From positions 52,240 through 116,239 of the forward strand of contig JAPOYS010000115.1 in the NCBI GenBank assembly GCA_026706455.1: 64,000 bases of DNA, written 5' to 3'. A model generated the notes under the pieces. The model ran no database searches. It was not told where the DNA came from and worked only from the letters and a program-made list of their open reading frames with translations. This DNA is from Chloroflexota bacterium (lineage in GTDB: Bacteria; Chloroflexota; Anaerolineae; Aggregatilineales; Phototrophicaceae). Positions within the stretch are counted from its first letter, which is position 1, and each line of letters opens with the position of its first letter. This document shows positions 46,018-54,619 of this stretch, in pieces. Both the position numbers and the translations under genes were made by a program.

Positions 46018-46023
46018 TATAAT
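46018..46023 (+). promoter_or_regulatory. Candidate -10 box for the M50-like protease gene
   Basis: A perfect TATAAT lies 36 bp before the GTG at 46060; there is no good -35 hexamer at 17 bp. If correct the leader is about 30 nt. Confidence 0.4.
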
Positions 46024-46059
46024 CGAAGTTCGCAAAGGTGACACAGCGGGGTAACACTT

Positions 46060-47142
46060 GTGAACGGACGATCGCGGATATTCTGGGGACTAGTGCTCAT
46101 ATTGAGCGCCGCTTGGATCGTAGGCGGATCTATTCTGACTTCGGGGCTCGTCGAGGAGGGCAATTTGGTCCAAGAAGTGGCGGCGGAAATCCGCGCGTTC
46201 GGCAGCGCGCGGGATATTCAGCCGCTGGCCGACCTGCCCTCGCCCATCATCTTTCTCGCCACCGGACTTCCCTTTGCACTGATCGCGCTGCTATTCCTGC
46301 GGCGCGGCGGCAAACTGAAGGCGACGGCGGCCGCGCTTGATCCGAACAGCGCCATCCGCCGTCAGGCGCTCTTGGTCTCCGCGCTGGCTTTGCTCTTCGC
46401 CATATTCTTGTGGAATATCCGCGCCGCGCCGGGGCAAGCGCCTACCGATTTCGTGACAGCCACGCTGTCGCCTCTGCTCTGGCCTGTGCGCCTTTTCGTC
46501 ACCTTTGTGCATGAAGCCGGGCACTCACTGGCAGCGCTGCTCACGGGCGGCGAAGTTATAGGATTTACTGTCTCACCAGATGGTTCTGGATTAGCGACAA
46601 CTCGCGGCGGATACAACGCACTCATTTTGCCAGCGGGCTATCTCGGCGCGGCGCTATTTGGGTCGGCTTTGTACTTTCTGACAATTCGCTATCCCAAATG
46701 GACGCGCGCCCTTTCCGTCCTGCTTGGTCTTTCGTTTATCGTACTAACTGTACTCTTCTCCCAACGCGACGAAAGCGGATATATTACGGTACAACTCGTT
46801 GGCATCGGATTTGGCATAGGCATGGTTGCGCTCGGTTGGTTGGCGCCGCGCATCATTAATGTTTTCATTCTCAACACACTGGCGATACTAACCGGTTTGA
46901 ATGCCGCGATGGATATCTTGACTCTGATCAGTTACTCTTATTCGTGTTCAGATGAGGTTTTGAACGACGCCGCCGCGTTTTCCTGTAATATCACGCCGCT
47001 GCTGCCGGCCTCCGTGATCGCATTCATCTGGTCGGCGATCGCCGTGGTCATGTTGGGCGCCGCCGTCTACTTTGGCTTGGTCAAGCAAGTGGGAGGCGAA
47101 ATAAGCGACGCGGTAAAGAGCGCCAACGGCAAGACAGCCTAA
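46060..47142 (+). CDS. M50-like membrane metalloprotease
   Basis: A 360-residue membrane protein with about eight helices. FVTFVHEAGHSLAALLTGGEVIGFTV carries the HExxH zinc motif (HEAGH) inside a membrane helix, as in the M50B-like proteases. The nearby GYNALILPAGYLGAALFGSALYFL region corresponds to the second half of the active site, although the usual NPDG is not seen. It starts at GTG 46060. It is followed 74 bp later by a shorter paralogue without HExxH. Substrate unknown. Confidence 0.8.
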   Translation: MNGRSRIFWGLVLILSAAWIVGGSILTSGLVEEGNLVQEVAAEIRAFGSARDIQPLADLPSPIIFLATGLPFALIALLFLRRGGKLKATAAALDPNSAIRRQALLVSALALLFAIFLWNIRAAPGQAPTDFVTATLSPLLWPVRLFVTFVHEAGHSLAALLTGGEVIGFTVSPDGSGLATTRGGYNALILPAGYLGAALFGSALYFLTIRYPKWTRALSVLLGLSFIVLTVLFSQRDESGYITVQLVGIGFGIGMVALGWLAPRIINVFILNTLAILTGLNAAMDILTLISYSYSCSDEVLNDAAAFSCNITPLLPASVIAFIWSAIAVVMLGAAVYFGLVKQVGGEISDAVKSANGKTA

Positions 47143-47216
47143 GCCATGGTCCGCGATTTGAAGGGGCAAGACCGAGCCAGTACAGAGTGAAGGAAGGCAA
47201 ATCAAGGAGAGTAAAC

Positions 47217-48026
47217 ATGTTGAGAGAGTTTGTAGAACGCAAAGTACGCCGTGAGATTGTGCACCGGAATATCCTGATTTCGGCAGCGGCCTTCGTTGGC
47301 ATCATCGCCATGTGGTATAGCGACTCCTTGTCGGGGCTCGCCCATCCCTTCAGGATGCTCGTTAACAACATTCATGGCGGGCTGAGCGCCGTCGCCATGC
47401 AAATAACCGGCGGCGCCGTCGACAGCTTCACCCTGTCGGAGGCCGGCGCCTACACCATTATGTTCCAGAACGGGGCGGACGCTTTGACGATGTCGGCTGG
47501 CTATCTTGGCTCGGCCGCCCTCGGCGCCTTGATGTTTTTCCTTGTCAATCGAGCGCCGCATTTGGTGCGCCTGATCGCGGGACTAACGGGCGCGTTTACC
47601 GTCGGCTTCCTGGCTCTGTTCATCCGCCCGGACGCGACCGGAGACTGGATCTCCATGTTCATTTGCCTGGGCTTTGGCGCGCTGCTGATCTTTCTAGGCT
47701 GGACGGGGCGCGGCGATATCAACCAGTTGCGCTCGCGCAAGTCGCTGACGCAAATTGTATTGATCGTCGTCTCGCTGATGACGGGCTTGCATATTGTGCT
47801 GGATCTGCCGCAGGTGCTCTCAGCGCCGGCTTCCGTCGTTGTCGACGGCGTGACCACGATCACCAATCCGGTCGCGTATTTTGCTGAGAACGTGACGCCG
47901 CGCATCTCCGTGCAAGTCATCGCCTTCAGCTGGGCTGCGATCGCCATCGCGCTGATGGGCGTCGCCATCCATTTCGGCATCACGCGCCGGCTGAAGCAGA
48001 TCCCCAAGAACGACGACATCGTCTGA
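47217..48026 (+). CDS. Degenerate M50-like paralogue (inactive)
   Basis: A 269-residue membrane protein starting at ATG 47217 (AAGGAG upstream). It aligns with the upstream protein around LVNNIHGGLSAVAMQITGGAVDSFTLSEAGAYTIMFQNG...LTMSAGYLGSAALGALMFFL. Where the active protein has HEAGH it has HGGLS, so the catalytic Glu and second His are missing. The C-terminal halves also match (SVQVIAFSWAAIAIALMGVAIHFG versus ASVIAFIWSAIAVVMLGAAVYFG). It may be a regulatory partner of the active protease. Confidence 0.75.
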   Translation: MLREFVERKVRREIVHRNILISAAAFVGIIAMWYSDSLSGLAHPFRMLVNNIHGGLSAVAMQITGGAVDSFTLSEAGAYTIMFQNGADALTMSAGYLGSAALGALMFFLVNRAPHLVRLIAGLTGAFTVGFLALFIRPDATGDWISMFICLGFGALLIFLGWTGRGDINQLRSRKSLTQIVLIVVSLMTGLHIVLDLPQVLSAPASVVVDGVTTITNPVAYFAENVTPRISVQVIAFSWAAIAIALMGVAIHFGITRRLKQIPKNDDIV

Positions 48027-48065
48027 TCCCGCCCCCTTCTCCAAAGTCGCAGAATCCGTATCAGG

Positions 48066-48090
48066 ACGCGCCCGCTCGGCGCGTTCTTTT
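48066..48090 (+). terminator. Rho-independent terminator after the M50-like pair
   Basis: ACGCGCC pairs with GGCGCGT around a 5 nt loop and is followed by TCTTTT, 40 bp after the stop codon of the second M50-like gene. Confidence 0.75.
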
Positions 48091-48199
48091 GCGTTGGCAT
48101 AAGCGCGAGCGCGGCTCAAACAATCGCCCGCGCAGAGTAAATTCGCGTTTAGCGCATCCCTCTGGCGCTTTAATAGGCGCGACAGTAGGTTGACAAAAC

Positions 48200-48224
48200 T
48201 TTTAACCTATGTTAAAAATATAAT
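48200..48224 (+). promoter_or_regulatory. Inverted-repeat operator and -10 box of the metal ATPase
   Basis: TTTTAAC-CTAT-GTTAAAA is a perfect 7 bp inverted repeat that directly abuts a TATAAT box (48219-48224), 38 bp before the proposed start. TTGACA is found at 48190 but 23 bp from the -10, longer than normal. A distorted promoter with an overlapping dyad is typical of metal-responsive control (ArsR/SmtB or MerR type); no regulator gene is adjacent. Confidence 0.6.
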
Positions 48225-48262
48225 CATACGGAAAAACACACTTAGTTAACCAGGTTTAAGCA

Positions 48263-50227
48263 TTGGTCGCGCAGACGACAGCATCTCCGCAGCAATCAGT
48301 CACGGTCGAAGCCGATTTCCATGGCGATGTCGAGAGCCGGCTGGCGCCTTGGCTAGTAGGGCTGACGCTGATTGCGATCGTCATCGGCTTGCTGGCTGAG
48401 CGGATGGGCGCCGGACAATCGCTCTTGCTGGCCACGAATATCATCGCCTACGCCGCGGGCGGTTTCTACGGCGCCAAGAACGCGCTGGAGAGCCTGTTCG
48501 AAGGAAGAATCGATGTCGACCTGCTGATGATATTGGCGGCTCTAGGCGCCGCTTTCATAGGACAGTGGCGCGAAGGCGCCATTCTGCTATTTCTTTTCTC
48601 GCTCAGCAATGTGCTTCAAGATTACGCCATCGGGCGTAGCCGCCAAGCCATTCGGAGCCTCTTTGCCCTGCATCCAAAATCGGCCAACATCAAACGCGGC
48701 GGCGGCATCGCTCGAGTCGAAATCAGCGAGATCCGCGTCGGCGACATTGTACTCATCGAGCCAGGCGAAAGAATACCCGTTGATGGCCAAGTCGCGGCGG
48801 GAAACTCGGCGGTCGATGAGAGCCCAATCACCGGCGAGTCGATTCCGGTTGACAAGAGCGCCGGCGCGTTGGTCTATGCTGGCACGCTGAACCGACAAGG
48901 CATCCTGGATGTGCGCGCCACCCGCTCGGCCAATAACACAACATTGTCACGCATCATACAACTGGTGGAAGAAGCGCAAGAGAGCAAAGCGCCGACTCAG
49001 CGGTTTCTTGATCGCTTTGAGCAAGCCTACGCCAAGCTAATCATATTCGGCGTCGCGCTCTACATTGTGGCGCCGCCGGCATTGGGGCTCAGCGACTTTC
49101 AAAGCAGTTTCTACCGCGCGATGGTCTTGATGACGGTGGCCTCGCCTTGCGCGCTCGTCATCAGCGTGCCCTCGGCTTTCATATCAGCGATCGCGGCGGC
49201 CGCGCGCATCGGCGTCCTCTTTAAGGGCGGCGCCAGTTTGGAGCAGCTGGCCGATGTCAAGGTCGTCGCCTTCGATAAAACGGGAACGCTGACCGTCGGC
49301 GCGCCGCAAGTCACGGAAGTCGTCGTTCATGCGCCGCAGGCAGCGTCTGATGTTATCCGCTGGGCCGCCTCGGTAGAAGCGCGCTCGGAACATCCGCTGG
49401 CAAAAGCGATCGTCGAGTATGCGCGGCAGAGCGCTGTCAAGTTGGAGACGCCCGAAGACTTTGAAGCGATTCCGGGCCGCGGACTACGCGCCGAGCTTGA
49501 CGGTTGCCTGGTTCGCGTCGGACGCGTATCGCAACTCCAACAAGTGTCGAACATGCCCGCGCCCCTGGAATGCGAGCAGAAGCGGCTTGAAGCGGAGGGC
49601 AAGACCGTCGTGGCTGTTCTGCGCGACGCTGAGTGGCTCGGTTTAATTGCGCTGGCCGACAAGCGCCGCCACGACGCGGCCCGCCTGGTCGCTGATCTCA
49701 AGCGACAGGGCATCGCTGTCGCCTTGCTCACCGGCGACAACGAGCGCGCGGCCCGTTCGATCGCGCGGCAAGTCGGCATTGACCACGTATACGCCGAATT
49801 ATTGCCGGACGAAAAGGCGAGCATTGTAGGGCATTTGCAGCGCGAACATGGCGCCGTCGCTATGGTTGGCGATGGCATAAATGACGCGCCGGCGCTGGCT
49901 GTTGCCGATGTCGGCGTCGCGATGGGCGGCGCTGGGACCGACATCGCGCTGGAAACGGCGGATGTCGCGCTTATGGGCGACCGACTTGCGCGCTTGCTCG
50001 ACGCCATCCGCATCAGCTCGCGCGCCAAACGCGTAGTATGGCAGAACATCGCTTTCTCGCTGGCGGTGATCGCCCTGCTAATCGTCGGCGTCTTTGCAGT
50101 GCAATTGCCATTGCCGATCGGCGTATTAGGTCATGAAGGCAGCACAGTCATCGTCGTCCTGAACGGGCTAGTCAGCCTGCTCGTTGCGCCTGCGCTTCGT
50201 CGGGCGCGCGTCGGAAGCCTCGCCTAA
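48263..50227 (+). CDS. P1B-type heavy-metal-transporting ATPase (probable P1B-4)
   Basis: A 654-residue P-type ATPase exporting a transition-metal ion. TM6 has SPCALVIS (SPC, not CPC) and the last helix pair has LGHEGSTVIVVLNGL (HEGST/NGL), the signature of the P1B-4 group (Co2+, Zn2+, Ni2+ or Fe2+; CoaT/CtpD-like). Other motifs: actuator TGES, phosphorylation DKTGT, nucleotide-binding SEHPLA, hinge MVGDGINDAPAL. There is no N-terminal metal-binding CxxC domain, as expected for P1B-4. The start is the TTG at 48263; no ATG or GTG fits. Upstream operator supports metal induction. Its stop overlaps the convergent CoA-ligase gene. Confidence 0.9.
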   Translation: MVAQTTASPQQSVTVEADFHGDVESRLAPWLVGLTLIAIVIGLLAERMGAGQSLLLATNIIAYAAGGFYGAKNALESLFEGRIDVDLLMILAALGAAFIGQWREGAILLFLFSLSNVLQDYAIGRSRQAIRSLFALHPKSANIKRGGGIARVEISEIRVGDIVLIEPGERIPVDGQVAAGNSAVDESPITGESIPVDKSAGALVYAGTLNRQGILDVRATRSANNTTLSRIIQLVEEAQESKAPTQRFLDRFEQAYAKLIIFGVALYIVAPPALGLSDFQSSFYRAMVLMTVASPCALVISVPSAFISAIAAAARIGVLFKGGASLEQLADVKVVAFDKTGTLTVGAPQVTEVVVHAPQAASDVIRWAASVEARSEHPLAKAIVEYARQSAVKLETPEDFEAIPGRGLRAELDGCLVRVGRVSQLQQVSNMPAPLECEQKRLEAEGKTVVAVLRDAEWLGLIALADKRRHDAARLVADLKRQGIAVALLTGDNERAARSIARQVGIDHVYAELLPDEKASIVGHLQREHGAVAMVGDGINDAPALAVADVGVAMGGAGTDIALETADVALMGDRLARLLDAIRISSRAKRVVWQNIAFSLAVIALLIVGVFAVQLPLPIGVLGHEGSTVIVVLNGLVSLLVAPALRRARVGSLA

Positions 50228-52047
50228 GGCCGGAACTGCGTACGCTCCCAATCGGAAAATAGAGCCTGCAGCTTCAAGCGCTGATACTTGCCGGTTGATG
50301 TCACCGGAATCTCCCGACCAAAGACGACCGCCTTCGGAGACTTTTCAAAGCTCATAACAGCGCGGCAGCGATCCAGGATCTTGTCTTCCGCGACATGCGC
50401 GCCGTCTTGCACAACGATGTAAGCGCCGACTTCCTCGCCGTAGTAATCGTTGGGAAAGCCGATCGCCAAGCCGACTTTAACGCCCTCAATTTCGAGCAAT
50501 ATCTCTTCAATGTCAAAGGGGCTGAACTTGACGCCGCCGCGGTTGATCAATTCCTTGATGCGCCCGGTGATGAAGAAGAATGGCTGACCGGCTTCATCAC
50601 GCAAGTAGTAGCCCTCATCGCCGCTGCGAAACCACTGGAACTTGAAGGTCTCGGCGTTGGCGTCGGGCCGTTTGAAATAGCCCTGCATTATGTTGTGACC
50701 GCGGATGCAGATCTCGCCGCGCTCGCCCTCGTCCAGCTGCGCGCCGCTGCCATCAGCCGCGAAAATCGCCATCTCATTCGCTTCGATCGGGCAGCCAATA
50801 CTTGGATAGCCATGGTCCAGGAGCCAATGCTGATTCGCCTCCCATGACAGGCTAATCGGCAAGAAACAGGAATAACAGGTCGATTCGCTTAAGCCGTAGC
50901 CATGCAATAATGTGAGTCCAAACATCTGGCTGAATTCAGCCGCCAGCTTGACCGAAAGCGTGCCGGCGCCGCAGATGAAGTGGCGGAAATGCGCCAGGTC
51001 GCGCCGATTAATTGCGCCGCCAAATATCGTATTGCCAGCCGCCCGTTCGCCCTGGCCGTACTCAATGAGGAATTGCAGCAGGGTCGGCACGACACTGACG
51101 ACATTGACGCCCTCGCGCGCGATTCGCTCCCAAAAATGCGAGGCGCTAAAGCGATGATTGAGGACAGTCGATCCGCCCACATAGAGCGGCGCGATGATCG
51201 TTACAACGATGCCATTCACATGATGAATGGGCAGAACGCACATGGTCCGCTGATTGCCGGTGATCGCCTGCCACTGGCTGATGCTCAGCGCGTCCACCAT
51301 CAAGTTGTACTGCGACAAAACGACGCCTTTTGGCGTGCCAGTGGTGCCGCTTGTGTAAACAAGCAGCGCCTCGTCATCGAGCGCGGCTGTCGCCTCTGTG
51401 CCAGCCCCGAGCGGCACATCGGCTGACTTGGCGCCGGAAGCGTCGCCCAGGAAAGTCGTCGGTCGATCTCTCAGCGCCTCGCGAAAGTTGGGGTAGCGGT
51501 CGCAAGGCTTTCCATCTACTGCGACAATGGTCTCAATGTTGGGCGCGCCCTCATCGCCGTCAACGCTGTTGATTACCGCTTCCGCCCGCTCGAGGTATTC
51601 CGCCCGCGCAAAGCAAACTCTAGCCTCGCTGTTTCGGAGAATGAAGGCGATACGGCGATCATCTTCAGCGACGTTTTGCGGCGCGACAGCAGCGCCGATC
51701 AGCCAACAGGCGAAATAGATCAAGACCGTGTCGATATGATTATTGGCGATCGTGGCCACGCGGTCGCCACGCCGTATGCCGAGGTCCTCGTACAGAAAAT
51801 TGGCGGCTTGATGCGCCCGCGCATTGAAGGCGGCGTAGGTCAAAGCCTGCCGCGCGCCATCGGCATCGTAGAATATGAGAAAGGTCTTGCCGCCCGAGGT
51901 CTTGCTGTGGAGTGAAAGCAGGTCGCGGATATTGCGAAACGGCACTTTGCGAGTTTGCGGCGGCACGCCATCCTTGACTTGCGCCTGATGCAGATTTGCT
52001 GCTGTTTGCGCATCGAGCTCACGCGACATCTCGATCACCCTCGCCAT
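50224..52047 (-). CDS. Acyl-CoA synthetase (AMP-forming, class I adenylating enzyme)
   Basis: A 607-residue ANL-superfamily ligase. A3 motif: LLVYTSGTTGTPKGVVLSQYNL. The region LHGYGLSESTCYSCFLPIS corresponds to A5 (YGxTE-like, here GLSES). RSGDEGYYLRD (A7) and GRIKELINRGGVKFSPFDIEE (A8) follow; the catalytic Lys is in EIPVTSTGKYQRLKL (A10). It activates an organic acid as acyl-AMP and then transfers to CoA; the acid cannot be told. The ATG at 52047 lies close behind a TATACT box; the ATG at 52029 (MSRELDAQ) has a better GAGGGTGATC context and may be used. Confidence 0.85.
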   Translation of the reverse strand: MARVIEMSRELDAQTAANLHQAQVKDGVPPQTRKVPFRNIRDLLSLHSKTSGGKTFLIFYDADGARQALTYAAFNARAHQAANFLYEDLGIRRGDRVATIANNHIDTVLIYFACWLIGAAVAPQNVAEDDRRIAFILRNSEARVCFARAEYLERAEAVINSVDGDEGAPNIETIVAVDGKPCDRYPNFREALRDRPTTFLGDASGAKSADVPLGAGTEATAALDDEALLVYTSGTTGTPKGVVLSQYNLMVDALSISQWQAITGNQRTMCVLPIHHVNGIVVTIIAPLYVGGSTVLNHRFSASHFWERIAREGVNVVSVVPTLLQFLIEYGQGERAAGNTIFGGAINRRDLAHFRHFICGAGTLSVKLAAEFSQMFGLTLLHGYGLSESTCYSCFLPISLSWEANQHWLLDHGYPSIGCPIEANEMAIFAADGSGAQLDEGERGEICIRGHNIMQGYFKRPDANAETFKFQWFRSGDEGYYLRDEAGQPFFFITGRIKELINRGGVKFSPFDIEEILLEIEGVKVGLAIGFPNDYYGEEVGAYIVVQDGAHVAEDKILDRCRAVMSFEKSPKAVVFGREIPVTSTGKYQRLKLQALFSDWERTQFRP

Positions 52048-52068
52048 GTATCGTCCGACTGCGACGCC

Positions 52069-52098
52069 AGTATATCAACTGCCGGGTCATATTGTAAA
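52069..52098 (-). promoter_or_regulatory. Promoter of the acyl-CoA synthetase gene
   Basis: On the minus strand TTTACA (52098-52093) and TATACT (52074-52069) are 18 bp apart. Initiation near 52062 would leave a leader of 15-33 nt depending on the start codon. Confidence 0.55.
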
Positions 52099-52282
52099 AG
52101 CATATCCGCGTCAGATTGTGAGCCATTAACCGTAAAACCGGTGTAGGATGTTCTAGGCGCTGCAAGCTTAAATCGTCTACAGCGCTCTGGTAGACTAAAG
52201 GCGCCGGGCCATAGGTGAGAACGCGCGCAAATGCTGGCAATGGCAAGCTCGACTGCAATGAGGAAGCGAAGGCGACTGCGTA

Positions 52283-53626
52283 ATGAGTGAACTCTGTGTG
52301 ATCGGAAGCGGCTACGTGGGATTGGTGACCGGCGCCTGTTTCGCCGATCTGGGCAATAATGTCACCCTCGTCGATATTGATGAAGGCAAGATTGATATGC
52401 TGCAGAATGGCCAAATGCCCATCTACGAACCCGGACTGGCGGAACTGGTTCAGCGAAATACTTCGGCGGGCCGCATGCATTTCACGACCGCCTATGCGCA
52501 GGGGCTGTCGGGGGCGGAATTCGTCTTCGTCTGCGTCGGCACGCCATCGGGCGTTGACGGCGAGGCCGACCTGCAATATGTACGCAGCGCCGCGCGGTCC
52601 ATCGCCGAAACGATGGAGCATCCGCTAATCGTCATCAATAAATCGACCGTGCCCGTCGGCACCGGCGACTGGACCAAGGAGATCATCGAAAACAATCAAG
52701 CGCAGCCGATTGATTTCGCTGTCGTGTCCTGCCCGGAATTCCTGCGCGAGGGTTCGGCTATTCCTGATTTTATGCAGCCGGATCGTACGGTGCTGGGCTC
52801 GACCGATCGGGCGGCGGCCGAGACCGTGGCCGAGCTCTACGCGCCCTTGGACGCGCCGGTCGTCATCACCGATCTGCGCACGGCTGAAATGATCAAGTAC
52901 GCCTCCAACGCCTTCCTGGCGACGCGCATCAGTTTCATCAACGAGATCAGCATCATCTGCGAACGGCTGGGCGCCGATGTGGAAGAGGTGGCGCGCGGCA
53001 TGGGCTTCGACAAGCGGATTGGGCCCCACTTCTTGCAGGCGGGCGTGGGCTTCGGCGGCTCCTGCTTCCCAAAAGATGTGCAAGCTTTGACGAATATGGC
53101 GCAGACCCACGGGATGCATCCGCAGTTGCTGAAGGCGGTCATGGAGATCAACGCCTTTCAGCGGCGCCAGATTACGCAAAAGGCGCGGGAAATGCTGGGC
53201 GGAAACGTCAATGGCAAGACGCTCGCCATATTGGGCTTGGCATTCAAGCAGAACACCGACGACATCCGCGAGTCTCCTTCGATAACGGTGGCGCGCTCTC
53301 TGCTCAATCAAGGGGCGGATGTGAAAGTGTATGACCCGGTCGCCATGGCAAACGCGCGCGCCGAATTGCCCGACCTGCAGCCCTGCGACAATCCTTACAG
53401 CGCCGCTGAAGATGCCGAGGCCATGCTGGTCTTGACGCCTTGGAATGAATTCAAACAGCTCGACATGAAGCGCATACGCCACTTGATGAAACGCCCGATC
53501 ATCATCGACGGCCGCAACATGTACAGTCCGGATGAGATGCGGTTACTGGGCTTCGAATACCGCGGAGTTGGGCGCGGCTACAACGGTCAAGGCATGTGCG
53601 CAGCGGGCGCGGCTGAGTCAGTCTGA
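52283..53626 (+). CDS. ugd: UDP-glucose 6-dehydrogenase
   Basis: A 447-residue NAD-dependent enzyme converting UDP-glucose to UDP-glucuronate, a precursor of surface polysaccharides. NAD site: [29 protein letters not shown]. The catalytic Cys is in [16 protein letters not shown] and the substrate Lys/Asn region is [21 protein letters not shown]. The C-terminal UDP-binding domain starts with [23 protein letters not shown]. Length is normal. It is not next to a polysaccharide cluster. Confidence 0.95.
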   Translation: MSELCVIGSGYVGLVTGACFADLGNNVTLVDIDEGKIDMLQNGQMPIYEPGLAELVQRNTSAGRMHFTTAYAQGLSGAEFVFVCVGTPSGVDGEADLQYVRSAARSIAETMEHPLIVINKSTVPVGTGDWTKEIIENNQAQPIDFAVVSCPEFLREGSAIPDFMQPDRTVLGSTDRAAAETVAELYAPLDAPVVITDLRTAEMIKYASNAFLATRISFINEISIICERLGADVEEVARGMGFDKRIGPHFLQAGVGFGGSCFPKDVQALTNMAQTHGMHPQLLKAVMEINAFQRRQITQKAREMLGGNVNGKTLAILGLAFKQNTDDIRESPSITVARSLLNQGADVKVYDPVAMANARAELPDLQPCDNPYSAAEDAEAMLVLTPWNEFKQLDMKRIRHLMKRPIIIDGRNMYSPDEMRLLGFEYRGVGRGYNGQGMCAAGAAESV

Positions 53627-53637
53627 TATACGTCTCA

Positions 53638-54594
53638 TCAGATCATGGCGGTCGGCTGCAGAGCGGCGATCTCGGCTTGCAGGGGCTGCCCGGCCAAGCC
53701 GCCGATGCCGCCAGCGACGCTGCGCCCGCACTCACAGGCGAGTGACAGGCAGCTTGCCAGCGGCATCCCATGCAACCAGCCGGCCAGGAAGCCGGCGTCA
53801 AAGCTGTCGCCCGCGCCGATCCCGTCACCGCCGTCACTCGCTTCAAAGACGGATTGCGCAAACTCTTCCTCGCCCTGCCAGGCGACTGCGCCGGCGATGT
53901 CGCGCTTGACAACTAGCAGGGGCACGCGTCTTCGCAGAACGGCAATCGCCTCGGCATAGGTAGCCGCGCCGCTGAGGCGCAACGCTTCCTGCTCGTTAGG
54001 CAGCAGCACATCAACTAAGGGAAACGCGCGGTCGAGGTCGTGATCCCAGCGCTCACCCGGATCCCAGTTTGTATCCAACGATACGGTCAGCCTCAGCCGC
54101 TTCGCCCGCGCCAGGATATCGATCCAGTCGGGCAGCAGACCGGTCTGCAAGTACAAGCTGCCATAATGCAGGTGCCGCGCCGATTGCAAGATCTCGTCCG
54201 TCACATCGTCCGCCGTCAATGCGTTCAGCGAGCCCATGTGTGTGAGCATGGCGCGGTCATCGCCTTGCACGAGATGCACCGTTATGCCAGTCCGCAAATC
54301 AGCCCGCGCCTCGATATAGCGCGTATCAACGCCAGCATCAGCCAAGGCGTCGACGATCAGTTTGCCGAAGTAATCCTCCCCCACGCGACCGAGAATGGCA
54401 ACGCGCAATCCCAGCTTGGCCGCCTGCGCCGCAAATATGCAGCAAGAGCCGCCCATCACCAGGTCATAACCGGCGACCGTCTTCTCAACTTGGCCAAACT
54501 GCGGCGCGACGTCCTCATCGCGTAGAATCAGATCAACGCAAGTATCGCCAAATACGATGATGTCGTATGGTCTGCTTGACGGGTCGCCGCGCAT
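53638..54594 (-). CDS. PfkB-family carbohydrate kinase (possible inositol-pathway kinase)
   Basis: A 318-residue ribokinase-fold enzyme. GGSCCIFAAQAAKLGLRVAILGRVGEDYFG is PfkB signature 1 and DGIGAGDSFDAGFLAGWLHG is signature 2, with the catalytic Asp in GAGD. GGGGAGG lies 5 nt upstream of the ATG at 54594. It follows an iolD-like gene by 25 bp on the same strand, so it may be the 5-dehydro-2-deoxygluconokinase (IolC) step, but it lacks the C-terminal DUF2090 domain of longer IolC proteins. Sugar specificity is not proven. Confidence 0.75.
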   Translation of the reverse strand: MRGDPSSRPYDIIVFGDTCVDLILRDEDVAPQFGQVEKTVAGYDLVMGGSCCIFAAQAAKLGLRVAILGRVGEDYFGKLIVDALADAGVDTRYIEARADLRTGITVHLVQGDDRAMLTHMGSLNALTADDVTDEILQSARHLHYGSLYLQTGLLPDWIDILARAKRLRLTVSLDTNWDPGERWDHDLDRAFPLVDVLLPNEQEALRLSGAATYAEAIAVLRRRVPLLVVKRDIAGAVAWQGEEEFAQSVFEASDGGDGIGAGDSFDAGFLAGWLHGMPLASCLSLACECGRSVAGGIGGLAGQPLQAEIAALQPTAMI

Positions 54595-54619
54595 TGGAAC
54601 CTCCCCTTGTCTGCCCAGC

